Assembly: GCF_039545135.1 (NCBI RefSeq)
Contig: NZ_BAABRU010000023.1
Span: 1-63,612, forward strand
DNA from: Herpetosiphon gulosus
GTDB lineage: Bacteria; Chloroflexota; Chloroflexia; Chloroflexales; Herpetosiphonaceae
DNA: 63,612 nt
Direction: 5' to 3'
Shown: positions 16,237 through 25,765 of the stretch, one piece after another
Position numbering within the stretch: the stretch's first letter is position 1
Layout: every line of letters starts with the position of its first letter
The notes under the pieces: model-generated
The model's database searches: none
What the model saw: the letters and a program-made list of their open reading frames with translations, nothing else
What the model was told of the DNA's origin: nothing
Program-made: the position numbers and the translations under genes

Positions 16237-18387
16237 TTATTTTACAACTTGGGGAATGAACAATTGATATGGCAATGGTTCAGGCTCAGCAGCAAGCCGA
16301 AAACTCGCCACACCTAAACTTGGGTTTGCTCCAACATGAGTGAAATTACCACTCAAATAGAGATAGTTTTCGGTAATTGCCATGTGTTCAACGGTACCGT
16401 TGGGCCTTTGGCTTGGGGCTTGCCAGCTATTGCCATTCCAACGCACGATGCTGCCAAGCTGTTGCTCACCGGCTTTACTAAATGCCCCAGCAACATATAA
16501 ATAGCGATCGTTGATGTTGGCGAGCTGTAATGGCGCACCATCAAACTCAAATACCATGCTATTGCCGGTGTTTTCGAGCCGATGCAACTGATTGCCATTG
16601 GTGAAATACAGCTGATTGCGCCAAGTTACAAATTGCGGCATCGAGCCATTGCTTTGCACAAACAGCCCAGTAAAATCGACCCAAGCCGAACCATTCCAGG
16701 TGTCAAGATCAATTTCCCACCAATCATGGTTTTGGGTGATCATCAGCGAATAGATGCGATTATTGGCATAATAGATCTTGCGAAAGTCGGTTTTTAGCCC
16801 CAATTCACGCCATTCAGAACCATCAATCGCCACTACCCCACTCACTGGTTGGCTATTGATCATGGTTATGCCATTGGCCAAAAGCTCGGTTCCCGAAAGC
16901 GTCCAAGTAGTTGTCTGACCAATTAATTGCAAGGGAGCACTCAACGCACCAGTCGAATCAAATTGCCACAGCGAACTGCTCAACGAGCCTGAGGTTTGAT
17001 AGGGATAGGGGTAAGCCAAATAGGCACGATCATCACTCGTGGCGAAAAGGCTCGCCATCCCCTGCAATGCATAGCTCGTTTGCCATGACTGACCATCCCA
17101 CTGTTTGAGCACATTCGGCCAATTGGGTTTAATAACTGGCTGACCTTGAATACCTGTGAGATCATCGAGCCGTGGATATACGCTGGTGCTGGCGAGTGGC
17201 GTGAGGGTTGTGCCATCCCAATGGACTAATTGGACAGCGCTGCCATCCAGTTCAAAATTACCAGCAAGATACAACCCATTGGCATTGCCAACAACTGCAT
17301 TGATGGTATTGATCGTCATTGGCAGATTGACCCGTTGCCATTGGTTGCCGACTAAGCGCCATAGATCGCTGACGGTATAGGCATATAAATCGTTGCTTTG
17401 AGCCACACCCACCACAAATTCTTCGATCCAACCACCAAACGCTTGCCACTGATTATTATTCCAACGATAAATCATGGTTTGCCGCGGATCAAAGTCGTTG
17501 ACCCACGTATAGAGCGTCGTCCCAATTCGCCCAATCTGATCACGTGCGACATTTGGGCCTGGTACGCTAGCGTTTTGCCAGCTTGTGCCATTCCATAAAC
17601 CTAAACCTTGAATTGGCGTTTGATTGACGCGGCTCACACTGCCACCAGCAAAAATCGTATTGGGAATTGCATCGAGATCGCTGATTACGCCATTAAAATC
17701 GCCAAATTCGCCAAAGCCAGTTGGTCGCCAATAGGCTGTGCCATGGGCAGCTAGGCCATTAAATGTATCAAAATTACCACCCAGATACAGCGTATCGCTC
17801 AGGATTTCAATATCATAGACTTGCGAAACAACATTGTTGCGATACGAATCGTTGATGCCACTGATGCCAGTACCAAAAGCTTGAAATTGGCTGCCATCCC
17901 AACGGGCGAGGCCATTCATCGGCTGCCCAGCAAATTGACGAAAGCGCCCAGCAACCACCAATTGGTTTTGGTAGCTATCCATGGCATTGATCGTATCCAC
18001 ATCGTTAGGTTGCAAACCATAACCTTGCCAGGTTGTACCATTCCACACGGCGAGGCCATTAAACAATTGCCCATTGAGATAATTGAATTTACCTGCAACA
18101 TACAAACGATTATTAGCATCAAGATGCAACTTGGTAATCGTGCCAGCGGTCGCTAAACTATTGCCAAAAGCCGTATTCCATGTGCCACTAATCACGCTGC
18201 TGTTGGTTAAGGTTAAGGGCGAGGATTGGATGCTTGCTGGTTCAAAAGCCCTGTCTGTTGCTGAGTTGAGCAGGTAGTTCGGTGTATGCTGGGGCTGTTG
18301 GGCTTTGACCGTGCCCAAATTGAGAAGGATACCAATTAAGATTAAATAAAACCCGATCCTGCTTCCGACGATCCGTTTCCGCGCCAT
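16237..18387 (-). CDS. Secreted beta-propeller-like repeat protein
   Basis: This 716-residue protein has a clear signal peptide (residues 1-29, 'GFYLILIGILLNLGTVKA'). The rest is built of repeats of about 45-50 residues with the phrases 'LAVWNGTTWQ', 'LARWDGSQFQ', 'LGLWNGTSWQ' and 'IVRWNGNSWQ', each followed by a 'LYVAGNF'-type strand. This resembles extracellular propeller/Kelch-like surface proteins. The last residues, 'YQLFIPQVVK', match a C-terminal tail also seen in the protein ending at 62452 ('QVYLPVATD'). I infer this may be a sorting or anchoring tail common in this phylum. No catalytic site is seen. Confidence 0.8.
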   Translation of the reverse strand: MARKRIVGSRIGFYLILIGILLNLGTVKAQQPQHTPNYLLNSATDRAFEPASIQSSPLTLTNSSVISGTWNTAFGNSLATAGTITKLHLDANNRLYVAGKFNYLNGQLFNGLAVWNGTTWQGYGLQPNDVDTINAMDSYQNQLVVAGRFRQFAGQPMNGLARWDGSQFQAFGTGISGINDSYRNNVVSQVYDIEILSDTLYLGGNFDTFNGLAAHGTAYWRPTGFGEFGDFNGVISDLDAIPNTIFAGGSVSRVNQTPIQGLGLWNGTSWQNASVPGPNVARDQIGRIGTTLYTWVNDFDPRQTMIYRWNNNQWQAFGGWIEEFVVGVAQSNDLYAYTVSDLWRLVGNQWQRVNLPMTINTINAVVGNANGLYLAGNFELDGSAVQLVHWDGTTLTPLASTSVYPRLDDLTGIQGQPVIKPNWPNVLKQWDGQSWQTSYALQGMASLFATSDDRAYLAYPYPYQTSGSLSSSLWQFDSTGALSAPLQLIGQTTTWTLSGTELLANGITMINSQPVSGVVAIDGSEWRELGLKTDFRKIYYANNRIYSLMITQNHDWWEIDLDTWNGSAWVDFTGLFVQSNGSMPQFVTWRNQLYFTNGNQLHRLENTGNSMVFEFDGAPLQLANINDRYLYVAGAFSKAGEQQLGSIVRWNGNSWQAPSQRPNGTVEHMAITENYLYLSGNFTHVGANPSLGVASFRLAAEPEPLPYQLFIPQVVK

Positions 18388-18595
18388 TGCTGAACTCCAA
18401 TAGGCATCTGCATGCCGCTAGCTATTCCTAGCCAGGTGTAGTGGGCTACAATATTAATCAACTACTACTACCTCGCCTCGTAAGTAGTATAGAAAGTCTG
18501 TCAATGATTTTATTAAAGCCACTCAATTTTATTACTACAATAATTAATACAATATCTAGCTATAGTTATTAATTATGTCTGGTTGATTAAATATA

Positions 18596-18622
18596 AACAG
18601 CCTGTCGATACAACAGGCTGTT
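18596..18622 (-). terminator. Intrinsic terminator of the AAA ATPase gene
   Basis: On the minus strand the stem AACAGCCTGT / ACAGGCTGTT is followed by 'tatattt'. It lies 24 nt beyond the stop of the ATPase gene. Confidence 0.7.
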
Positions 18623-18645
18623 CTATAATAATCGACTGAAACTGA

Positions 18646-20256
18646 TTAATCGAGCCGGACTTTGGCTCCGAAGTTTTTGGCTTCTTTGCTCACAAAGTAG
18701 GTGCCACAAGCTGCATCAATCAAATCGGGATTGAAGGTCACTTGTTCCATATTATATTTGGCGATGCTGATCATCTGATCGAGAATGTCGCGCGGTTGAC
18801 ACATACGAAAGGGGCGATCATCGGGCTTATACCATTTTTCAACCAAATAATCTAAGCCCTTGGGATCAAGGTTGATCTTGCGGCCTTTGCACACCAACGA
18901 CCAAATTTGTCGCCATTGCGATTCATCGGGGTCGCGCACCTCAATTTTGAATTTGATCCGGCGCAAGAAGGCTTCATCTGCAACTTGGCTAGGGTCGAGG
19001 TTGGTCGAAAAAATCAGCAATTGATCGAATGGCACTTCGATTTTTTGGCCAGTAATCGTGGTCAAATAATCGTAGCGCTTTTCGAGCGGCACAATCCAAC
19101 GGTTCAGCAAATCCATCGGGCGACATTGTTGGCGGCCAAAGTCGTCGATCAAGAAAATCCCGCCATTGGCTTTCATCTGGAAGGGTGCTTCATAAAAACG
19201 CCCAGTTTCGTTGAAGGTCAAATCGAGTGCTTCAAGCGTCAGTTCGCCCCCGACCACCACCACGGGCCGTTTGATTTTAGCCCAACGCAAATCATAGGCC
19301 GAAGTGCCGATATTGGCCTCTTTATCGACCAAGGTATGCACAATGCTATCGTAAACTTTGATAATTTGGCCATCGGCATCAATCGCATAGGGCACGAAAA
19401 TATCATCGCCCATCAGGCGGGTGATTCGTTCGGCGATACTGGTTTTGCCATTGCCAGGGTAGCCAAACAAGAAGATCGATGCGCCCGAATTGACCGCTGG
19501 CCCAACTTCATTCAACACTTGGTCGGTGATAATCAAATCGCTAAAGGCTTTGCGAATATTACGTCGCGTGATCACCATGTTTTTGATCGTTTGAGCCTTG
19601 ACTGATTCTAAAAATTGTTCGAATGGAACTGGAGCAGGCCCGCTGTAGTTGCTTTTCTTCATGGCATCTTCAGCAGCCTGCGAGCCACGTGGAGTCAAAA
19701 TATATTCGTAATTGGTATCGCCAAAGCCACGTTGCCCCGCAATATCGATATATTCCGAGTTACGCATTTGGGTGATCACCGGATCGACCACGCTATAGAA
19801 CAAGCGTACTTCTTGAGCTAGCTCCATCCCCGTGACCCGCGAACGGTTATAAATCACCCGTAGCAATTGGTCCTGAATTTGCGTTCGATTCAGGCCAGTT
19901 TCTTCAATCGTGGTTGGTACTTTGGGGTGATAGCTATTCCCCGATGGGGCTGAGCCGTCATCATTCGGCACATCCCCCCCAAGTACCCGCGCACCGCTCA
20001 ATTTGCCGCTAGCTTGAGCCTCAGCCACAAGCGCATCAAGCTGTTGTTTGTGCATATTTAAGTGGCGCGTCGCCTCATAGTCGTTCTGCTCACGCGCTTC
20101 CTTCAAGCAATCATACAGGGCACGAGCGACGGCATACTTAATTCCATCGACATACATATGATGCAAATATTCGCCCGGTCGCACGTAGCAGTCGGGTGTA
20201 TGATCATTGCGGGCTTTCATTTCGTCATACGAACGCGCATCGAGTAAAAATCGCAT
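18646..20256 (-). CDS. AAA-type ATPase with N-terminal winged-helix-like region
   Basis: This 536-residue protein has Walker A GYPGNGKT at 265-272, Walker B 'IFLIDD' at 367-372, sensor-1 STN at 417-419 and a putative Arg finger 'FLRRIKFK' at 430-437. The N-terminal 110 residues are helical. Residues about 120-195 ('QDQLLRVIYNRSRVTGMELAQEV', in part) look like a winged helix that could bind DNA or a partner. The ATPase part is of the MoxR/chaperone-like kind that opens or remodels complexes, but no VWA or other partner gene is adjacent. Pairing with the divergent response regulator at 20602 is possible only by position. The ATG at 20256 has GAGG close upstream. Confidence 0.85.
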   Translation of the reverse strand: MRFLLDARSYDEMKARNDHTPDCYVRPGEYLHHMYVDGIKYAVARALYDCLKEAREQNDYEATRHLNMHKQQLDALVAEAQASGKLSGARVLGGDVPNDDGSAPSGNSYHPKVPTTIEETGLNRTQIQDQLLRVIYNRSRVTGMELAQEVRLFYSVVDPVITQMRNSEYIDIAGQRGFGDTNYEYILTPRGSQAAEDAMKKSNYSGPAPVPFEQFLESVKAQTIKNMVITRRNIRKAFSDLIITDQVLNEVGPAVNSGASIFLFGYPGNGKTSIAERITRLMGDDIFVPYAIDADGQIIKVYDSIVHTLVDKEANIGTSAYDLRWAKIKRPVVVVGGELTLEALDLTFNETGRFYEAPFQMKANGGIFLIDDFGRQQCRPMDLLNRWIVPLEKRYDYLTTITGQKIEVPFDQLLIFSTNLDPSQVADEAFLRRIKFKIEVRDPDESQWRQIWSLVCKGRKINLDPKGLDYLVEKWYKPDDRPFRMCQPRDILDQMISIAKYNMEQVTFNPDLIDAACGTYFVSKEAKNFGAKVRLD

Positions 20257-20601
20257 GCCTCACATCCCTTCGTTTACTGCGCTTGCAGCAAGCGTTGCTA
20301 AATTCTCAAAATCATCTAATTGATTATAGGGGGCAAAAATCACCCCATGCAAGCACGACTTTGGGGGGAAATGGTTAAAGTACCTTAATCCCCTCTGCTT
20401 GGCCTACTATCGCCGATGACCATAACAGGCCAATACTGCTAATTGTGGGTGGGGGTTTTACGCCAACCAACGACTCGCCGCAATATGCTATCGTATAGTC
20501 ATTATTGTACTACTACATCATATCGTAATTATTCACGATTCTTTAACCACAAGACCATGAGTTGCTAAAGAACTCGTGTAGGATGAGCAAGGAGCGCCAG
20601 T
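20257..20601. other. Divergent intergenic region
   Basis: This 345-bp region lies between the minus-strand ATPase gene and the plus-strand response regulator. It must hold both promoters. No clear consensus pair, repeat or RNA structure was recognised. A GCAAGGAG ribosome binding site precedes the gene at 20602. Confidence 0.5.
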
Positions 20602-20979
20602 ATGTTTAAATCAACGCCGCAGAGCGCACAAATTATGATTATTGAAGATAGCGCGACTGTGCGCGATATGCTTGCGCATATCATTCGCGACGATGGCTAT
20701 CAGGTTGCAACCTACACAACTGCCGTGGATGGGTTAAAATACCTCCAGTCCAGCCAACCGCCGCGTCTGATTTTGCTTGATCGGGTCTTGCCGTATATGT
20801 CGTCGGAAGAATTTCTCGAGGCATTGCAAGCCGAGCCACGCCTCAGCGCGATTCCAGTTGTGATCATTTCAACCTATTTATATGACGAACCAGCGCCGCT
20901 ACCGTACACGGTTGGCTACCTCGAAAAGCCAATCGCGATCGATGATTTGATGCGTGTGGTGCGTCGCTATTGTGATTAG
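20602..20979 (+). CDS. Single-domain response regulator
   Basis: This 125-residue stand-alone receiver has E15/D16 in 'IIEDS', phospho-acceptor D60 in 'LILLDRVLP', a Ser in 'VIISTY' at the switch position and the Lys in 'YLEKPI'. It has no output domain. The gene ends 39 bp before the PEP carboxylase start on the same strand, so the two are likely co-transcribed. This is an unusual pairing with no obvious mechanistic link. Confidence 0.93.
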   Translation: MFKSTPQSAQIMIIEDSATVRDMLAHIIRDDGYQVATYTTAVDGLKYLQSSQPPRLILLDRVLPYMSSEEFLEALQAEPRLSAIPVVIISTYLYDEPAPLPYTVGYLEKPIAIDDLMRVVRRYCD

Positions 20980-21018
20980 GCTGCGGCCAACGTGCCGCTT
21001 ATGGTTTGGAGTGTGGCG

Positions 21019-23808
21019 ATGTATACACCTGAAACCGACCGCACGCCGCTTTCAATGCTAATCCATTCCCTCGGGCATGTGCTTGGCGATGTGATTGTGG
21101 CGCAAGATGGGGTGTCAGCGTTTGAGCTTGAAGAAGATGTGCGCCAACGCACCAAGCAACGCCGAAGCGATGGAACACTGCAAGAGACTCAAACCCTGAC
21201 TGAGTTGATTAGTCAATTACCAGTTGCCCAACTTATGGGGCTGATCAAGGCTTTTACGCATTATTTTGGTTTGGTCAATTTGGCCGAAAGTGTTGAACGC
21301 TTGCGGGTGCTAGCCGAGCGCGACCGCCAAAATGGCGATGCACCACGCTCTGAATCGGTCGAACTGGCGTTGCAAGAGTTGCGTGATCGCGGCATTACTG
21401 CCCAGCAAGTGCAAGATTTGCTAGATCATGCCGAGATTCGGCCAGTGTTTACCGCCCACCCGACCGAGGCCAAACGCCGAACAACGCTCAAAAAACATCA
21501 TCGGATTGCCGAGGCGGCACGCCAATTAACTGCTGATACAACCTTTCAACGTCAACGCGAACGCTTGCTCGAATCAATTCGTGAGGAAGTTATCTCGCTG
21601 TGGCAAAGCGATGAAGTGCGGATTATCAAGCCAACCGTGATCGACGAGGTAAAGAATAATCTCTACTACTTTGAAGAATCGCTGTTTGATATGATTCCGC
21701 AACTCTACCGTGATACTGAGGACTCGTTGCGCCGAATTTACCCTGAGCACGAATGGCGCGTGCCAGCCTTCTTGCGCTTTGGCTCGTGGGTTGGCGGCGA
21801 TCGCGATGGTAATCCCTTTGTGATTCCTTCGGTCACGGTTGAAACGCTTAAATTGTTGATGGGCCGTTCGTTGCGTGAGCATATTCATTCAGTTGAGCGC
21901 TTGAGCCATCGGCTAAGCCAATCGTCGCGCCAAGTGCCGATTAGCGAAGAATTAGCTCAATCGTTAATCCACGATGCGCCGTTGTTCCCTGAATTGGCCC
22001 AAGTGCTGGAGCGGCGCAATCCGCATGAGCCATATCGCCAAAAATGCTCCTATATTCACGCCAAATTGCATGCTACCTTGGCCTATGTTGAGCGCTACGA
22101 GCCAGATTGGGCACGTGGCGGTCATCGCCCAGCTGAGGGCATTTGGTATGCCAATGCCAACCAATATCTCGCCGATTTGGCGACCATGGAATATAGCTTG
22201 CGCACCAATGGCGCGGCCTCGGTGGCCGATGGCTTTTTGCGCGATATTCAATGCTCAGCCAAAGTCTTTGGTTTGCACACCGCCACGCTGGATATTCGCC
22301 AACATAGCAGCCGCCACACCAACGCCCTGAGCGAAATTTTTGAATATGCAGGCATCTGCGACGATTACGCTAGCCTAAGCCAAGCCGAACGTACCGTTGT
22401 TTTGGAGCGCGAGCTAGCCAATAATCGTCCGTTGATCCCAACCCATCTCTACTACAGCCCCGAAACAGTTGAGATCATCGAAACCTTCCGCACAATTCGC
22501 GCGGTACTTTCCGATTTGAATGCTGAGGCCATCGAAACCTACATCATTTCGATGACTGAAGGCCCAAGCGATATTTTGGCGGTGCTGTTGCTAGCCCGCG
22601 AGGCCGGTATTTATCAGCCAGGCGAGCATAGCTGGCTGAATATTGTGCCATTATTTGAAACCGGAGCCGACCTGATCGCCGCGCCGGAGATTATGCATAC
22701 GCTGCTTTCGAGCGAAGCCTATCGCCAACATTTGGTGCTGCGCAACGATGTCCAAGAAATTATGTTGGGCTATAGCGATTCCAACAAAGATGGTGGTTTT
22801 GCCGATGCTCACTGGGCCTTGTATTTAGCCCAAGTGGCCTTGGCTGAAACCTGTTTCCGCCATCGCGTGGCCATGCGTTTGTTCCATGGTCGTGGCGGAG
22901 CGGTTGGCCGTGGCGGCGGGCCGGCCAATCGGGCGATTTTGGGCCAACCACCAGGCACAGTCGGCGGGCGAATCAAAATCACTGAACAAGGCGAAGTGAT
23001 TAGCGATCGCTATGCCGAGCCAGAAACGGCCTATCGCCATCAAGAACAGATTATCAACGCCGTATTACGCTCATCATTGGGCGTGAGCATCGCCCATATC
23101 AGCCAAGAATGGCACGACGCGATGAGCAGCCTAGCCCAAGTATCGCGCAAAGTCTATCGTGGCTTGGTCTACGATCATCCACACTTCTTGGAATACTTTC
23201 GCAATGCGACACCAATTACCGAAATTAGCCGCTTGAACATTGGCTCACGCCCAGCCAGCCGCAAAGCCAGCGACCGCATCGAAGATTTACGGGCGATACC
23301 GTGGGTCTTTAGTTGGATGCAAAGTCGGCATACCTTGCCTGGTTGGTACGGCTTGGGCAGCGCCTTGGAGCACTTAATTCAAGCCGATGCCAATGGCTTG
23401 ACCACCTTGCAAGGAATGTACAACGATTGGCCATTTTTCCGCACCATGCTTGATAATGCCCAAATGATTTTATCCAAGGCCGATATGGATATTGCGGCGC
23501 AATATGCTCTGCTTGTGCCCGACCAAGCCTTAGCCAACGAAATCTTTGGCTTGATCAAAACTGAATACACTCGCACCGTTAAATGGATTTGCGAGGTAGC
23601 TCAAATTAGCGAGCTGTTGGATACCAGTCCAATTTTGAAGCACTCGATCAAGCAGCGCAACCCCTATGTTGACCCATTAAGTTTCGTGCAAATCGAATTG
23701 CTACGGCGTTTACGTACCGATCCCGATGGGCTTGAACATAGCAATCTTGAGGATGCAATTCTGCTCAGCATCAATGGGATTGCCGCAGGCTTGAAAAATA
23801 CTGGTTAG
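21019..23808 (+). CDS. ppc: Phosphoenolpyruvate carboxylase
   Basis: This 929-residue enzyme carboxylates PEP to oxaloacetate, an anaplerotic reaction. Diagnostic motifs are the catalytic His in 'VFTAHPTEAKRRT', the 'FGSWVGGDRDGNPFV' loop, 'MLGYSDSNKDGG', the 'FHGRGGAVGRGGGP' loop and the invariant C-terminal 'NTG'. The frame is open from a GTG at 20992. The ATG at 21019 is chosen because GGAG is 7 nt upstream. The allosteric region is present and the length is normal for bacterial-type PEPC. It follows a receiver-domain gene closely. Confidence 0.97.
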   Translation: MYTPETDRTPLSMLIHSLGHVLGDVIVAQDGVSAFELEEDVRQRTKQRRSDGTLQETQTLTELISQLPVAQLMGLIKAFTHYFGLVNLAESVERLRVLAERDRQNGDAPRSESVELALQELRDRGITAQQVQDLLDHAEIRPVFTAHPTEAKRRTTLKKHHRIAEAARQLTADTTFQRQRERLLESIREEVISLWQSDEVRIIKPTVIDEVKNNLYYFEESLFDMIPQLYRDTEDSLRRIYPEHEWRVPAFLRFGSWVGGDRDGNPFVIPSVTVETLKLLMGRSLREHIHSVERLSHRLSQSSRQVPISEELAQSLIHDAPLFPELAQVLERRNPHEPYRQKCSYIHAKLHATLAYVERYEPDWARGGHRPAEGIWYANANQYLADLATMEYSLRTNGAASVADGFLRDIQCSAKVFGLHTATLDIRQHSSRHTNALSEIFEYAGICDDYASLSQAERTVVLERELANNRPLIPTHLYYSPETVEIIETFRTIRAVLSDLNAEAIETYIISMTEGPSDILAVLLLAREAGIYQPGEHSWLNIVPLFETGADLIAAPEIMHTLLSSEAYRQHLVLRNDVQEIMLGYSDSNKDGGFADAHWALYLAQVALAETCFRHRVAMRLFHGRGGAVGRGGGPANRAILGQPPGTVGGRIKITEQGEVISDRYAEPETAYRHQEQIINAVLRSSLGVSIAHISQEWHDAMSSLAQVSRKVYRGLVYDHPHFLEYFRNATPITEISRLNIGSRPASRKASDRIEDLRAIPWVFSWMQSRHTLPGWYGLGSALEHLIQADANGLTTLQGMYNDWPFFRTMLDNAQMILSKADMDIAAQYALLVPDQALANEIFGLIKTEYTRTVKWICEVAQISELLDTSPILKHSIKQRNPYVDPLSFVQIELLRRLRTDPDGLEHSNLEDAILLSINGIAAGLKNTG

Positions 23809-23836
23809 AAGTCAGGGGCCAGGGATCAGGAATTGA

Positions 23837-23987
23837 AACACGCGAAGATCACCAAGAGGAATTTTAACCCAGAGTCGCAGAGTGTGGAATGGCTAAAGGA
23901 TCTCGGCTATCGGAACGTTTTATGCGATTTCAAACAATCTCCGATAGCCAAACGCCAACAGCCCCGTTCTTCGTGTCCTTCGTGGTT
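23837..23987. repeat. Intergenic inverted-repeat family (AACCACGAAG type)
   Basis: The left side is 'aacacgcgaagatcaccaag' with a 'CAGAGTCGCAGAG' module. The inner pair is CTCGGCTATCGG / CCGATAGCC, and the right arm is 'cttcgtgtccttcgtggtt'. It occupies most of the 274-bp gap between ppc and the aldehyde dehydrogenase gene. Confidence 0.7.
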
Positions 23988-24082
23988 AAAAAAGCTCGGG
24001 GTCTTCTGCCTTCATCCCTCGTCGCCCCAAGCTTGTATGGTAAGATAAGGCAAGATTTGATTTTACTTCACGGAGGACAACG

Positions 24083-25579
24083 ATGTCGGACCATAAGGTG
24101 TACTATAACTACATTGGCGGCGAGTGGGTGCCAGCGCGTTCGGGCAAGACCTACGAGAACCGCAACCCCGCCGATACCCGCGATGTGATTGGCATCTTCC
24201 CCGACTCTGGTGCTGAGGATATTGCCGATGCGGTTGCTGCGGCTAAAGAGGCCTATAATGCATGGCGACTTGTGCCAGCTCCCAAGCGTGGCGAGTTGCT
24301 GTATCGGGCTTCGCAAATTCTTCAAGAACGCAAAGAGCAATATGCCAACGATATGACCCGTGAAATGGGCAAGGTTTTGGCCGAAACCCGTGGCGATGTG
24401 CAAGAAGCGATCGACATGGGCTATTTTATGGCTGGCGAAGGTCGGCGTTTGTATGGCGTAACCACGCCCTCGGAATTGCCCAATAAATTCCAGATGAGCG
24501 TGCGCCAACCCTTGGGCGTGTGTGGCTTGATTACGCCATGGAACTTCCCAATGGCCATCCCATCGTGGAAGATCTTTCCAGCCTTGATTTGTGGTAATAC
24601 CGTGGTGATCAAGCCTGCCGAAGATACCCCGCTCTCAACCTACAACTTTGTGCAAGCTTTGGTTGATGCTGGCCTACCCAAAGGTGTGGTCAATATTGTT
24701 TCAGGCCATGGCCCAACTGCAGGCGAGCCATTGGTGCAACATCCCGATGTTAAAGTGATTTCGTTCACTGGCTCAACCGAAGTTGGTCGCCATGTTTCAA
24801 CCTTGTGTGCTCAACAGGGCAAGCATGTGTCGCTCGAAATGGGTGGCAAAAACCCCATGATCATCATGGACGATGCTGATCTTGATTTGGTGTTGGCGGG
24901 CGCGGTTTGGGGTGCGTTTGGCACAACTGGACAACGCTGTACCGCGACCTCACGGATTATTGCCCATCGGGCGATTGTTGATGAACTGACCAGCCGCATC
25001 CAAGCCGAAGCCAAAACCATTCAAGTGGGCAATGGTTTAGTCGACGGCATGCAAATGGGGCCATCAATTAATCAAGGCCAATTGAGCGTGGTTGAAAAAT
25101 ATGTCAAGATTGGCCGCGAAGAAGGCGCTGAATTAGTGCTAGGCGGCGAACGCTTGACTGATGGCGATTTAGGCCATGGTTTCTTCCATCAGCCAACCAT
25201 TTTTGGCAATGTCAAACGTAATATGCGGATCGCTCAAGAGGAAATTTTCGGGCCAGTGGTTTCGATCATTCCGGTTGATAGCCTTGAAGAAGCGATTGAT
25301 GTTGCCAACGATGTGCCTTATGGCTTGTCATCGTCGATTTACACCCGCAATGTCAACAATGCCTTCATTGCCATGCGCGATCTCTACACTGGGATTGTCT
25401 ATGTCAATGCGCCAACCATTGGGGCCGAAATTCACCTGCCCTTCGGCGGCACCAAAGGCACTGGCAACGGCAAGCGCGAAGGCGGCACGCAGGTGCTCGA
25501 TACTTACAGCGAATGGAAATCGTTGTATGTCGATTACAGTGGTGGCTTGCAACGCGCCCAAATCGATAACGCCGAATAA
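24083..25579 (+). CDS. Aldehyde dehydrogenase family protein
   Basis: This 498-residue NAD(P)-dependent dehydrogenase has general base E252 in '[10 protein letters not shown]' and catalytic C286 in '[12 protein letters not shown]'. It has the cofactor motif '[10 protein letters not shown]' and the late motif '[13 protein letters not shown]'. Many relatives oxidise semialdehydes such as alpha-ketoglutaric or alpha-aminoadipic semialdehyde; '[15 protein letters not shown]' near the end fits that group. The ATG follows a GGAGG ribosome binding site. It forms its own unit with a terminator-like hairpin behind it. Confidence 0.94.
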   Translation: MSDHKVYYNYIGGEWVPARSGKTYENRNPADTRDVIGIFPDSGAEDIADAVAAAKEAYNAWRLVPAPKRGELLYRASQILQERKEQYANDMTREMGKVLAETRGDVQEAIDMGYFMAGEGRRLYGVTTPSELPNKFQMSVRQPLGVCGLITPWNFPMAIPSWKIFPALICGNTVVIKPAEDTPLSTYNFVQALVDAGLPKGVVNIVSGHGPTAGEPLVQHPDVKVISFTGSTEVGRHVSTLCAQQGKHVSLEMGGKNPMIIMDDADLDLVLAGAVWGAFGTTGQRCTATSRIIAHRAIVDELTSRIQAEAKTIQVGNGLVDGMQMGPSINQGQLSVVEKYVKIGREEGAELVLGGERLTDGDLGHGFFHQPTIFGNVKRNMRIAQEEIFGPVVSIIPVDSLEEAIDVANDVPYGLSSSIYTRNVNNAFIAMRDLYTGIVYVNAPTIGAEIHLPFGGTKGTGNGKREGGTQVLDTYSEWKSLYVDYSGGLQRAQIDNAE

Positions 25580-25595
25580 CCATTATTTCAGCCGC

Positions 25596-25617
25596 GAGCC
25601 AGCCGTTGGGCTGGCTC
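25596..25617 (+). terminator. Terminator-like hairpin after the aldehyde dehydrogenase gene
   Basis: The 9-bp stem GAGCCAGCC / GGCTGGCTC with loop gttg is followed by a weak T-rich stretch. Confidence 0.6.
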
Positions 25618-25654
25618 TTGGTTGGGATACAAAAGCGCGTTAAGACTTTGTTTC

Positions 25655-25683
25655 TTGTCACTCCCCCCTCGTTCGAGTACAAT
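25655..25683 (+). promoter_or_regulatory. Promoter of the Agl23-like gene pair
   Basis: TTGTCA (25655-25660) and TACAAT (25678-25683) are separated by 17 bp. They lie about 85 bp upstream of the chosen start at 25766. Confidence 0.6.
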
Positions 25684-25765
25684 ACCAAAAAATTCTGGCA
25701 CATTTCGTTGTCTCAATGAGCAGCGCTGCTCCAACCCCTTTGCAACGACACGAGAACACACACTT

